A model generated the notes under the pieces. That model saw nothing but the letters and a program-made list of their open reading frames with translations, did not search any database and had not been told where the DNA came from. Both the position numbers and the translations under genes were made by a program. Source: an uncultured Verrucomicrobiales bacterium (GTDB lineage: Bacteria > Verrucomicrobiota > Verrucomicrobiia > Verrucomicrobiales > DEV007). Taken from it: DNA of 64,000 nt. The DNA lies in assembly GCA_943789025.1 (NCBI GenBank), contig CALSSN010000021.1, positions 1 through 64,000 of the forward strand. Direction: 5' to 3'. This document shows positions 1 through 8,368 of this stretch, in pieces; the first letter of the stretch is position 1; every line of letters starts with the position of its first letter.

Positions 1-328
1 CCGTGCCCTCGTCCACGCCAAGATCGAGCAGATAGGAAGGGGTGCGGATCTCCGGAGTCAGCAGGCCCGCCACGCCTTCGTTCTGCGCCTGAACGAGAAG
101 CCCGCGCCTCAGGCCACGTGCCGCGCCCCGGGTCGGGACAATCACCAGTGTCCTGGAAAGGTCGACTGGCGGGACCGGCGACCCTGCTTTTCCTAACTCC
201 CAGAGCCACCGGGATGCCAATTCCACCAAGGGCCGGTGCCATCCCAGAAAACTTCGCGGACGCCGTCCCGCGACCGCCTTGGAAGGAATGCTGAATCCAA
301 GCTCACTCTGTTTCAGATCAGCAGACAT
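1..328 (-). CDS. AddB-like PD-(D/E)XK nuclease family protein, N-terminal part (cut by window edge)
   Basis: The reading frame is open from an ATG at 328 to the window edge, giving about 109 residues. The N-terminal region reads FLGWHRPLVELASRWLW, then LVIVPTRGAARGLRRGLL, then GLLTPEIRTPSYLL. This order (an opening helix with LG..RPL, a VPTR..ARRLR-like strand, then a line naming the threshold or locus) matches the start of AddB-like recombination nucleases found in Verrucomicrobia. In that family the protein would process double-strand breaks with a helicase partner. The nuclease core lies outside the window, so the function rests on the N-terminus only. The gene follows creC by 38 bases on the same strand and may be co-transcribed. 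A different exonuclease or helicase subunit is possible. Confidence 0.5.
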   Translation of the reverse strand, partial: MSADLKQSELGFSIPSKAVAGRRPRSFLGWHRPLVELASRWLWELGKAGSPVPPVDLSRTLVIVPTRGAARGLRRGLLVQAQNEGVAGLLTPEIRTPSYLLDLGVDEGT

Positions 329-366
329 CGGCAGCAAACTACACCCATTAGCGCGCGCCTCAATCG

Positions 367-1845
367 CTAGCCTTTGCCAGCAGAAGAACTACTGACCGCT
401 CCCTCATCACTGCCCTTCATTCCACCAGCGATCCAGAGAGTCACCTCCCCTCCTGACGTGTCGTCGCCGTGCCGGTTTTCTGCCTCTGTTCTTCCCCCGT
501 GAAGTTCTGCAGTCTCTCGAACCAGGCTCAGTCCCAGTCCACTCCCCTTCCTGTTCGATCCCGGTCGCCCCAACGAATAAAATCGCTCGAAGACCCGCCC
601 GAGAGCGAATTCGGGAAACCCCTCACCTTCGTCGGTCACCCGAACCCCGACGAGACCCTTTTTGTTGCCCTCCCCGTCAATCACCGCAACCGACACCTCT
701 CCCCTGTCTGGCGAAAAGTCGATTGCATTCTCCACCAGATTTTCAATCGCAGAGCGCAGTAACTGCCTGTCACCCATCACCCTGCATGCGCCTTTCGCTT
801 CGATGCGAATGCCCCGCTGATCTGCCCGTGGAGCGCACTCTGCAGCAACCTCTCTGACCAGCTCACCCAGATCAACTTTCTCCACCTGCTCGAGGTGCGT
901 CTTTCCCTCCAGGGCAGCGAGCTTGAGCAGCTGCCGGATCACCTGTTCACTCCTATCGCATTCGTTCTGGATATTGGTGAGAAATCTTTGCCGATCCTCT
1001 TCCGGCATCCCTTCTTCCATCAACTCGGACGCACCTTTGATCGCGGCCAGTGGGCTCTTCAGTTCATGCGTCAGATTCTGCACGTAACGCTCCGCATAGT
1101 GCCTGCCCTCGAGGCTTTCCCGCATATCTCTAAGCGCTTTCCCCAGGGTATTTACCTCGCGACCAAACCCCAGTTCAGGCGGTGCCGGTCTCCCCCCGCT
1201 CGAAATCGACCGCGCGTAGTCAGTCAATCGACCAATCGGCCGGAACAGCCACCAGAATGTCGCCGCAACCAGAGCAATCACACCGGTCCCGATCAGGCTT
1301 GCTGTCCACAGAATCGACTTCCGCCGCTCCTGCACAAAACCGAAGACATCCGCCTTCGCCTTAAAAACCGTCAGCACACCCGAAACCGCTCCATTCTCGT
1401 CAACCAAGGGTGCCGCCACATACAGCACTGAACTTTGAGGATCCTCCGGGTCGGTTCGCGTGGACCGCGCGCCGTAGCTCCCCAGCAATGTCAGAAGCAC
1501 ATCATTCCTCTGCGAGAAATCCTCACCCACTCGCCTGCCTCCCTCAGAGTCGAAAAGCACCACTCCCCTCGCATTGGTGACGTAGACTCCGATACCGATT
1601 CCACGCTTATTCAAGGTGTATATACGAGCCTCCAGCTCGCGCTTTCTGGATCTCTCAAGACCCAGCTGAATCTCCTCCAGATCCAAAGGCATTGCCGCGA
1701 GCAGGTTGGCGGTGTCCACCAGCACTTCCTCGGTTGCCTGAAAAGTCTGTGCCTCCACATCCCGGAGGAGCAATTGAACGAGCCTGAAAAATCCCAGTCC
1801 AATGATCAAAGCGATCAAAAGGAGGGTCAACCGGGTGAGTCTCAT
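367..1845 (-). CDS. creC: CreC-like sensor histidine kinase
   Basis: Membrane sensor kinase of 492 residues. A first membrane segment (about 4-24) and a second (about 178-201) flank a periplasmic sensor region, followed by a HAMP-like linker, a HisKA segment with phospho-acceptor His260 in QNLTHELKSPL, and a HATPase domain with an N box (ENLVENA) and G boxes DEGEGF and GSGLGLSL. The early stretch EEVLVDTANLLAAM is typical of CreC. The frame is open 51 codons further upstream, but the ATG at 1845 fits because it overlaps the regulator stop by four bases (ATGA), sits directly before the first membrane helix and has the family length. It would phosphorylate the CreB-like regulator encoded just upstream. 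No creD-like inner membrane gene is seen next to it. The stimulus is unknown. Confidence 0.85.
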   Translation of the reverse strand: MRLTRLTLLLIALIIGLGFFRLVQLLLRDVEAQTFQATEEVLVDTANLLAAMPLDLEEIQLGLERSRKRELEARIYTLNKRGIGIGVYVTNARGVVLFDSEGGRRVGEDFSQRNDVLLTLLGSYGARSTRTDPEDPQSSVLYVAAPLVDENGAVSGVLTVFKAKADVFGFVQERRKSILWTASLIGTGVIALVAATFWWLFRPIGRLTDYARSISSGGRPAPPELGFGREVNTLGKALRDMRESLEGRHYAERYVQNLTHELKSPLAAIKGASELMEEGMPEEDRQRFLTNIQNECDRSEQVIRQLLKLAALEGKTHLEQVEKVDLGELVREVAAECAPRADQRGIRIEAKGACRVMGDRQLLRSAIENLVENAIDFSPDRGEVSVAVIDGEGNKKGLVGVRVTDEGEGFPEFALGRVFERFYSLGRPGSNRKGSGLGLSLVRETAELHGGRTEAENRHGDDTSGGEVTLWIAGGMKGSDEGAVSSSSAGKG

Positions 1846-2571
1846 CGCCTGCTGGAGCTCTCCCGCAGGGCGTAACCTAAGCCGCGCCGTGTCTCGATCA
1901 CAGCATCTGCCCCCACACTCGCCACACGTAGTTTTGATCGCAACGACTTGACGTGGGCATCCACGGTACGCTCCATCGAAGCTCCCGGGTCTTCCCACGC
2001 CCGAGCCATCAGCTGGCCACGGGAAAAGACCCGCCCCGGGTGTTCCATGAGCGCAAGCAGGAGCCGGTATTCATGCACCGTGAGATCGAGGGGCCTTCCA
2101 TCGCAGCTGACCGTCTTCCGCAGCGCGTCATGCACGAGCGCTCCGATCTGCGAGAACGCATCTTCGTAGTCTCCCTCTCCACCCACCAGAGCCGCCTTTT
2201 TTTCGCTTCCGCTGTAGCGCCGAAGAATCGCCCGAATCCGCGCCACCACCTCGCGCGGGGGAAAACGGTTTGGTCACATAATCATCGCCGCCCATTTCCA
2301 AGCCGAGCACACGATCCACTTCGGAGTCCCGCGCCGTCAGAAAAAGAATCGGCACTTCAGAGCCCTCCCGGATCTTGCGACAGACGTCGAAACCAGTGGT
2401 GTCGGGAAGCCCGAGGTCAAGCACCACGAAATCATATCCCCCCTCCGCAAAAGCCTCGAGCCCTTCGCCGCCGGTCAGGCGGTGCTCCACCTCGAAGCTC
2501 TCGGTGCGCAGGGCATACAGCAAGTTCTCGGCAATCGAGGCTTCGTCTTCGATGAGCAGAACGCGGGGCAT
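1842..2571 (-). CDS. creB: CreB-like response regulator, interrupted by a one-base frameshift
   Basis: OmpR/PhoB-type regulator: an N-terminal receiver (2571 down to about 2265) with acidic pocket EDE, phospho-acceptor Asp52 in VLDLGLPD and Lys101 in TKPF, then a winged-helix output domain ending at 1842 (HEYRLLLAL, VDAHVKSLRSKL, RRGLGYAL). The two halves lie in different frames. Removing one G from the five-G run at 2257-2261 joins them as KPFSPREVVARIRAILRR, exactly the conserved receiver/linker junction. CreB-like features are the VDRVLGLE and KPFSPREV stretches. The gene overlaps creC by four bases. As written the protein would end in an unrelated tail after SPARGGG. I consider a sequencing error more likely than a decayed gene, because both halves are perfectly conserved. 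Confidence 0.85.
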
Positions 2572-2655
2572 GGAAAAGGATGGCGAAGAATTGGTATTCT
2601 ACCATCGATCCGCCCCGAAGCGAGCTTCTGATCGTAGTTCCGTGATTCCCAAGGC

Positions 2656-4539
2656 CTATGCTGACTCATCCGCTTGCGGCGGACCTACCAGGACAAGCAC
2701 CGTATCCCCTGCCGATGGTGACACAGACTCTTCTGTCGTTACCAGCAACTCACCGTCGTCCCGCAGCAGAAACAGGAGGATACAGAGATCTTTATGCATG
2801 GCTTGGAGGGCATCAAAACCAAATTCCTCGGTGATTCTTGAACGCTTCACCACCGCTCCGCGCCCGAGGTGAGCAGTCATCTGCGAAGCCGTCGGACCAC
2901 CTGGAAAAAGAGTCGGTCCGCGATGCGCAAGCGAGGCCCCACGCCGCTCACCACCGAGCACGTCGTCGCTCTCCTCCGCACCGATACGGAACACATTCTG
3001 CTGGCCGAAAACATGACGAAACTCGAGGACAGCGAGAGAATTCACCTCATCGTTCGGAGTCACCGCGAGCAGTTTCCCCAGCCCACCGAGTTCGATTTCC
3101 TCCTCGACAAATTCTGAGAGAATATTCGCCAGACAGGTAGGAACCCCTCTCATCCTCGCCGATGCGATACCGCGCGTGTTGGTATCCACAAAAAGCACCT
3201 GAAGACCTTCCTCCTGAAGAATTTTCCCCGCCTCCACCGCCCATGGTGGGGTTCCAGCGAAAAGTATCCCTTGTGGGTTGGCAGAGGCGAGTCCGAGACG
3301 CCTCGCCACCGGAGCGGCAACCAACCCGTAGATCAGCACCGTGCCGACAATGACCATGAAAACGAGAGGCGGCAGCTCGACCGCCGCTGCAGCGAGAGCC
3401 GCACCGGCTGAACCAGGCTCTGCAGAGGCCTGAGCGGCAAGAATTTCCAGGGCAGAAATCGAAGCCACAGCCGCTGCCACGATCCCCCGAGGCGCCAGAC
3501 AACAAAGAAATAGCTTCTCCTTTCGGGTCAACTCGGTCCCGAGCGTGGTAAGGAAAACACAGGCGGGACGCACCACGAGGACAAGAACAAGCACAAACAC
3601 CGGCCCCCGCCATCCCAGAGCACCGAGCGCCTCGGGATCAATCCGCCCGGCGAGGAGAATGAAAAGCATCGAAATGAGAAGAACACGGAGGTTTTCTTTG
3701 AATTCGAGGATGTGCTTGACCGAGGCGCTCCGCTGGTTCGCCAGCAGCACCCCGAGCAAGGTCACAGCGAGCAAACCGGACTCGTGCTGGATCTGATTCG
3801 CGCCGACAAAGACCCCGGCTCCGCAGGCAAGAAATGCCAGCGCGTGGAGGTAGTCGGGGATCCAATGCCGCCTGAGAAAAATCTCCAGAACCTTGGCGAC
3901 AACCATCGCCAAACCACCCCCGACGAGAACTGTCAGCAGAATCCCCCGGAACGCACCCTGCGCCGCACCCTCGACATCGGTCGCACACACGAACTGCAGG
4001 AGGAGAACCGCAGCCACTGCGCCGATCGGGTCGACGACAATCCCTTCCCACTTGGCGATAGCACCCACCCTGCGCTGGGGTTTGATGTGCCTGAGCAGCG
4101 GAGCAATCACGGTCGGGCCGGTCACCGTGAGGATCGCTCCTACCACAGCAGCAAGCTGCATCGGCCAACCGAGAATCGCGACGGCAGCCACAGTGGCCAG
4201 CAACCAGGTAACGAGGGCACCGAGAGTGCACAGCCGAAGCACAGGCCCGCCACTGGCGCGTAATTCATGAAACCGCAAGGTCAGTCCGCCTTCAAAGAGA
4301 ATCACTCCCACTGCCAGCGAGACGAGAGGGAAAAGCAAATCCGTTCCCACAATCTCTTCGGCGTGAAAAAACCTTCCCGCGAGGAACCCAAAAACCAGAA
4401 GCAGGAGGATCGCCGGCAAACGGAACCGCCACGCCATCCACTGGGCAATCAGGCCAAGGCCGAGCACAGAGGCGAGGTAGACCGCGGGGTCTGAAGCCCA
4501 GCCTCCGTAAGCCGCATCAGCACTGGCAAGAACGATCAC
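2656..4539 (-). CDS. CPA-family cation:proton antiporter with C-terminal TrkA-N (RCK) domain
   Basis: Integral membrane exchanger of 627 residues. The first 400 residues hold about a dozen hydrophobic segments with antiporter signatures: LFEGGLTL in an early helix, TVTGPTVIAPLLRH around residue 140, KWEGIVVDPIGA with the ion-binding acidic residue, and LAPRGIVAAAVAS near 350. From about residue 425 there is a Rossmann-like TrkA/RCK segment (ILFAGTPPWAVEAGKIL, then LFVDTNTRGIASA), suggesting gating by a nucleotide or small ligand. The family exchanges Na+ or K+ for protons to control pH and ion balance. It lies 84 bases upstream of creB and 74 bases downstream of the VWA gene on the same strand. 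Substrate ion cannot be read from sequence. Confidence 0.85.
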   Translation of the reverse strand: MIVLASADAAYGGWASDPAVYLASVLGLGLIAQWMAWRFRLPAILLLLVFGFLAGRFFHAEEIVGTDLLFPLVSLAVGVILFEGGLTLRFHELRASGGPVLRLCTLGALVTWLLATVAAVAILGWPMQLAAVVGAILTVTGPTVIAPLLRHIKPQRRVGAIAKWEGIVVDPIGAVAAVLLLQFVCATDVEGAAQGAFRGILLTVLVGGGLAMVVAKVLEIFLRRHWIPDYLHALAFLACGAGVFVGANQIQHESGLLAVTLLGVLLANQRSASVKHILEFKENLRVLLISMLFILLAGRIDPEALGALGWRGPVFVLVLVLVVRPACVFLTTLGTELTRKEKLFLCCLAPRGIVAAAVASISALEILAAQASAEPGSAGAALAAAAVELPPLVFMVIVGTVLIYGLVAAPVARRLGLASANPQGILFAGTPPWAVEAGKILQEEGLQVLFVDTNTRGIASARMRGVPTCLANILSEFVEEEIELGGLGKLLAVTPNDEVNSLAVLEFRHVFGQQNVFRIGAEESDDVLGGERRGASLAHRGPTLFPGGPTASQMTAHLGRGAVVKRSRITEEFGFDALQAMHKDLCILLFLLRDDGELLVTTEESVSPSAGDTVLVLVGPPQADESA

Positions 4540-4613
4540 GCCGGGAGCCTCGCCGCCGGGAGTGGGCTGTGCAAGGACGCGGCAAAAGAATCAGACGGCA
4601 CGTGGAGAGCAGG

Positions 4614-6864
4614 CTAATCCTTAATAATCTTCTCGCCCTTGATGATCTTACCGTCCTTATCGATCATTGTGAACTTGCCGCGGTTTCTCGTGGCGAGATT
4701 GTGGAAGTGCTCGACCGCTTTCGGCTCCATCATGACGGTGGTATTGATGACGGTCTTGCCTTTGTTGGCTTCGGTGATCAGTTCGATCGCTTCCGCCGCC
4801 TTGCCAACCGAACCGTCGGTCATGAAAAAGACGATGTCGGGTCCGCGGCTTGATGCTCAGCGCCATCAACATCGGGTGCTCCCAGGTGGTGCCCAGCACC
4901 GTCGGCGTCCGCTCGATGATCTCGATGCTCTTCTTCACGCTGGCATCGCTGGCGGTGAAGTATTTGAATTTCGGGAACTCGAAATCATCGACAGACGATG
5001 CCCCGCGCTTAGCTCCTGGAAACGACCTTCTTCTTGTCGAGCTGCTTGCGGAACCACCCAACCCCTGCTACCTTTCCATTGGTCACGGGCCTCTCGTAGG
5101 TCTGCGGGTCACTCAGCCACTTCATGTCGACGGCGTCATGGGCCCAGGCCGAGTGGGCGAACATGACAACCTGGTACTGGGTCCCCTTGGGAAGCTTTCG
5201 GATGCTGTCGGTGCCAGTTCGCTGCGCAACAGCTGGTGTTTGAGTTTTTGCGTTTGTCGGTCCCGTAGATCTGCTTCCTCGGAGGGTGGAGGTTTCTGGT
5301 CGAGCGCAAATCCTCCCATGGACAGCGACATGTCGACGGCGAACACCACGCGCGAACCAGCGCCGGAGTTGCCCATGAACGAGATTTCTCCGCCCGCAGC
5401 CATGCTGCCGGCACCGAAGGAGAGCCCGCTGCCGAAGGAAGAGCCGAGCTCAACTGTCTCTTCAGGCGCTTCGAACTCGACCGCGGGCACCGAGACCGCG
5501 GAGGCACCGAAGCTGCTGATGGTGCTCACCGAGGCGGAAGATGGGGCTGGCGGCTTGGTCGGTGTCTGCTGGACGACCTCCTTCTTTGTGATTTTCTCAT
5601 CGCTGGTCACTGGACCGGGCGAGGCGACGATCTCGGGCGGAAGCATCCTTGGCACGGCCACAATAACCAGACCAATGAGAAAAAAATATCAGGAGGTGAG
5701 CACCGATGGTTACCAGAATGGCAACCAGCTTATCCTTGTTATTCTTTTTCTCTGCGATGTCCGGAAGCTGGCTTGGCGCGGCCACAAGGAGCCCCTCACC
5801 GGCACTCTCTTCGACATCAGCAAAGACCTCCTCGAACTGGTCCGCATCGACTTCCATTCCGGAGGGATCGAGCACCGCAAGATGATTCCGGGTCAGCTCA
5901 AGCTGTTCATTGGGAATAAAAGCCAGATCTACCGCCGGTTCGACCTCTTCATATGCAAGTTCCGCCGGCTCGGGTGCCGTCAGCTCCTGAATCGGAACTT
6001 CCGGCAAAACAGAGGGCTGAAGATCCGCCACCACAGCCACCGACTGGGTCATGCTGAGATCGACATCACTGAACTCCACCGCTTCGACTTCGGCTTCGAG
6101 GCCCTCATCCTCGACCGCGAACCCCTCCTCATCGACCACCGCCTCAGTCTCCACCGCGTCTGCCAAAACCGCCTCTTCTGGCTCGCCTTCGTAGGCGGCC
6201 TCTTCGAAAACTTCAGCCTCAAGCTCAGCCGCGATTTCTGGTTCCACAGAAACAGCCTCCACAGCCTCCACCGCTCCACCGCTCCACGCGCTCCACAGCT
6301 CCACCGCTCCACAGCTCCACAGCTCCACAGCTCCACCGCTCCACAGCTCCACCGCTCCACAGCTCCACCGCTCCACAGCTCCACGGCCTGCACAGCCTCC
6401 ACAGCCTCCACAGCCTCCACAGCCTCCACAGCCTCGCCTGCAGTAGAGGCCGCCTCTCTTCCGCTGGCGGAAGCCAGGAGGTGATCCACCGCCTCAAGGT
6501 CCGGATCATGAAAACCCGGATCGAAAGCCTGCGCTGCCTGGTAATGATCATCGGCAGCGGCCAGGTTTCCTACCGAAAGCTGCACCTTGGCAGCAATACC
6601 ATGCAGGGCGGCATTGGCGGGAAACTTCTCAGTCGCGCCTTCCAGAAACCGGGCAGCGGCAGTCTCGTGGACAGCAGCCAGGCTGTTGGCGATCTCTATC
6701 GCTATCGTCTCGTCCTCACACATCCCCGGAGCGGTCTCGATGACGGCAGTCAGCTCGTCATAGTCACCAGTCTGCACATACTGCTCGACCAGCCCTTTCC
6801 GGATATTCCAATCTCCGGGGTTGGCCTCCAAACCCTTCTTGAGAAGCTCGATCAGTTTACTCAT
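4614..6864 (-). CDS. TPR / single-membrane-helix / VWA-domain protein, frame-disrupted at five places
   Basis: Pieces in consecutive frames form one logical protein. From 6864: a TPR-like helical region (LLKKGLEANPGDWNIRKG...) of about 140 residues; an EAV-repeat linker carrying the 8-bp array; an acidic, Glu/Ala/Val-rich stretch; a membrane helix (KLVAILVTIGAHLLIFF); then a VWA domain with MIDAS motif DMSLS and, further on, the FFMTDGS loop, ending at 4614. Frame changes are needed at the array 6252-6436, at the A7 run 5680-5686 (one extra base), near 5229 (one missing), near 5020 (one extra) and near 4836 (one extra). After correction the membrane helix continues as FFLIGLVIVAVPRM. VWA domains bind partners through a metal ion; I infer a membrane-anchored scaffold. 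Whether the gene is decayed, phase-variable or mis-sequenced is open. Confidence 0.6.
5680..5686 (-). other. Likely frameshift site (A7/T7 run) in the membrane helix of the VWA gene
   Basis: On the coding strand the run reads as seven T after CTGATA. With six T the helix continues ILFFLIGLVIVAVPRMLPPE without a stop; with seven it runs into a soluble, Cys/Trp-containing tail. This shows one extra base in the run. Confidence 0.7.
6252..6436. repeat. Short tandem array of 8-bp and 9-bp units inside the TPR-VWA coding region
   Basis: On the plus strand two 9-bp units ACAGCCTCC (6252-6269) are followed by two 8-bp units ACCGCTCC (6270-6285), a 9-bp variant (6286-6294), eleven 8-bp units that are mostly alternating ACAGCTCC and ACCGCTCC (6295-6382), another 9-bp variant (6383-6391) and five more 9-bp units, the last ending in G (to 6436). 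The 9-bp unit encodes Glu-Ala-Val in frame on the minus strand. The thirteen 8-bp units are not a multiple of three, so they shift the frame. Removing one unit, or adding two, would join the TPR half to the acidic/VWA half. Confidence 0.9.
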
Positions 6865-7026
6865 TCAAACCTTTCCAATAATTCTTCGACGAAGCCCCTT
6901 TATTACACCTAGGACTAAGTCCATTACGAACAGAAAGTCTCCTATCTTAGGCGTCTCCTTTTATTTGGACACTTTTTTTTGAAAAAATCTCAGCTCCGAG
7001 CTACCTCACAATCGCACCTCCCGGTG

Positions 7027-8202
7027 TCAATAATTGTGAGGCAACTCGGATTCAGCTGTGCCGATTCCCGTTTTTAGAATAAACTGCTCCGGAAAAAGTT
7101 CCTCAATCCCCTCCTCCGAAGCAGCGCACACGCCCCGTTCCGTGATCAATCCGCTTACCAGGCGCGCTGGCGTGATATCGAAAGCAGGGTTCACGCCCGC
7201 GGTAGGCTCCGCCACAATCCGAAAACTCTCCTCCTCCTCCGCCACCGCACCCAAGTCTCCGAGTTGAAGCCCCTCGAGGTGAGTGACTTCACGCGCATCG
7301 CGGTATTCGACCGGAATCTCAGACCCGTCCAGAATCTTCCAATCGAATGTCGAGCTCGGGAGAGCAACGTAGAATGGAATCCCGTTATCTTTTGCTGCCA
7401 GCGCTTTGAGGTAGGTTCCGATTTTGTTGGCGACGTCCCCACCCCGCGTGGTTCGATCGGTGCCTGTCAGGACCATATCGACTTTCCCTTCCTGCATGAG
7501 ATGCCCGCCTGCATTGTCCACGATGAGGGTGTGTGGGACCCCGTGCTGGGCCAGTTCCCATGCCGTCAACCGCGCACCTTGATTGCGCGGACGGGTCTCG
7601 TCCACCCAGACGTGCACCGGGATTCCCGCGTCGTGGGCGGCATAGATCGGCGATGTGGCAGAGCCATGGTCGACAAAAGCCAGCCACCCGGCATTGCAGT
7701 GGGTCAGGATATTTACAGATTCCCTCGCGCCCATTTTCGCGGCCAGGCTCCGAATCAGAGGAAGCCCGTGATCTCCTATCTGCTGACACATGGCAGCATC
7801 CTCATCCGCGATGGCCCGCGCGACCTGCCGCGCTTTCATTTCCGCATGCTTCGCATCTACGCAGTGCTTCAAGGCCGACAGCTGCCGCTCCACTGCCCAG
7901 GCAAGGTTGACAGCTGTCGGGCGGGTGGCTTTGAGAAGGTCGCCGGCTTTTCGGATTTCTGCCAGCCAGTCCTCACATGCCCGAGCCCCGCGTGCCGCCA
8001 GATACATCCCCCATCCTGCCGTTGCACCGATCAATCCGGCCCCCCGTACGGCCATTTCTTGAATCACCGCGGCGACCTCTTCGACCGTCCGCATCTCCTC
8101 AATCCGAAAAGCAAAAGGAAGGCAACGCTGATCAATCACATTGATTACCCCCTCATCCTGGGACTCCCAGATCGTCCTGTAATGCTTTCCATCAACCAGC
8201 AT
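7027..8202 (-). CDS. mtnA: S-methyl-5-thioribose-1-phosphate isomerase
   Basis: Converts methylthioribose-1-phosphate to methylthioribulose-1-phosphate in the methionine salvage pathway. Family landmarks run through the 391-residue protein: MAVRGAGLIGATAGWGM near the N-terminus, the catalytic Cys in LTHCNAGWLA, the substrate loop DETRPRNQGARLTAWEL, the catalytic Asp in TGTDRTTRGGDVANKIGTY and PSSTFDW near the end. I chose the ATG at 8202 (MLVDGKHYRTIW is the usual start); an in-frame GTG at 8223 would add seven residues. No other salvage gene lies nearby, so the gene stands alone, divergent from the DUF1501 gene with about 165 bases between. Members of this family can also act on ribose-1,5-bisphosphate-like substrates; MtnA is the most direct reading. 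Confidence 0.9.
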   Translation of the reverse strand: MLVDGKHYRTIWESQDEGVINVIDQRCLPFAFRIEEMRTVEEVAAVIQEMAVRGAGLIGATAGWGMYLAARGARACEDWLAEIRKAGDLLKATRPTAVNLAWAVERQLSALKHCVDAKHAEMKARQVARAIADEDAAMCQQIGDHGLPLIRSLAAKMGARESVNILTHCNAGWLAFVDHGSATSPIYAAHDAGIPVHVWVDETRPRNQGARLTAWELAQHGVPHTLIVDNAGGHLMQEGKVDMVLTGTDRTTRGGDVANKIGTYLKALAAKDNGIPFYVALPSSTFDWKILDGSEIPVEYRDAREVTHLEGLQLGDLGAVAEEEESFRIVAEPTAGVNPAFDITPARLVSGLITERGVCAASEEGIEELFPEQFILKTGIGTAESELPHNY

Positions 8203-8368
8203 GCTGGAGAGAACGTCCCGCACACCCGGCTTGTCAATACCATGAGGGCTTTATCGCTCCAGCCAGGATTGCAATTTCCCGACGACCACGGGAACAGTGA
8301 GCGCAGAGCAAGTTCCTCCCAGATGGACCGCAACTTCAGCCTCCCTGCGGAGTTTCTTCCCTGTCACC

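Noticed and set aside
4850-6484. A 544-codon open frame on the plus strand opposite the TPR-VWA gene
   Set aside because: It lies antisense to sequence with clear TPR and VWA motifs, and its Ser/Pro/Thr repeats come from the 8- and 9-bp array. No family similarity is visible.
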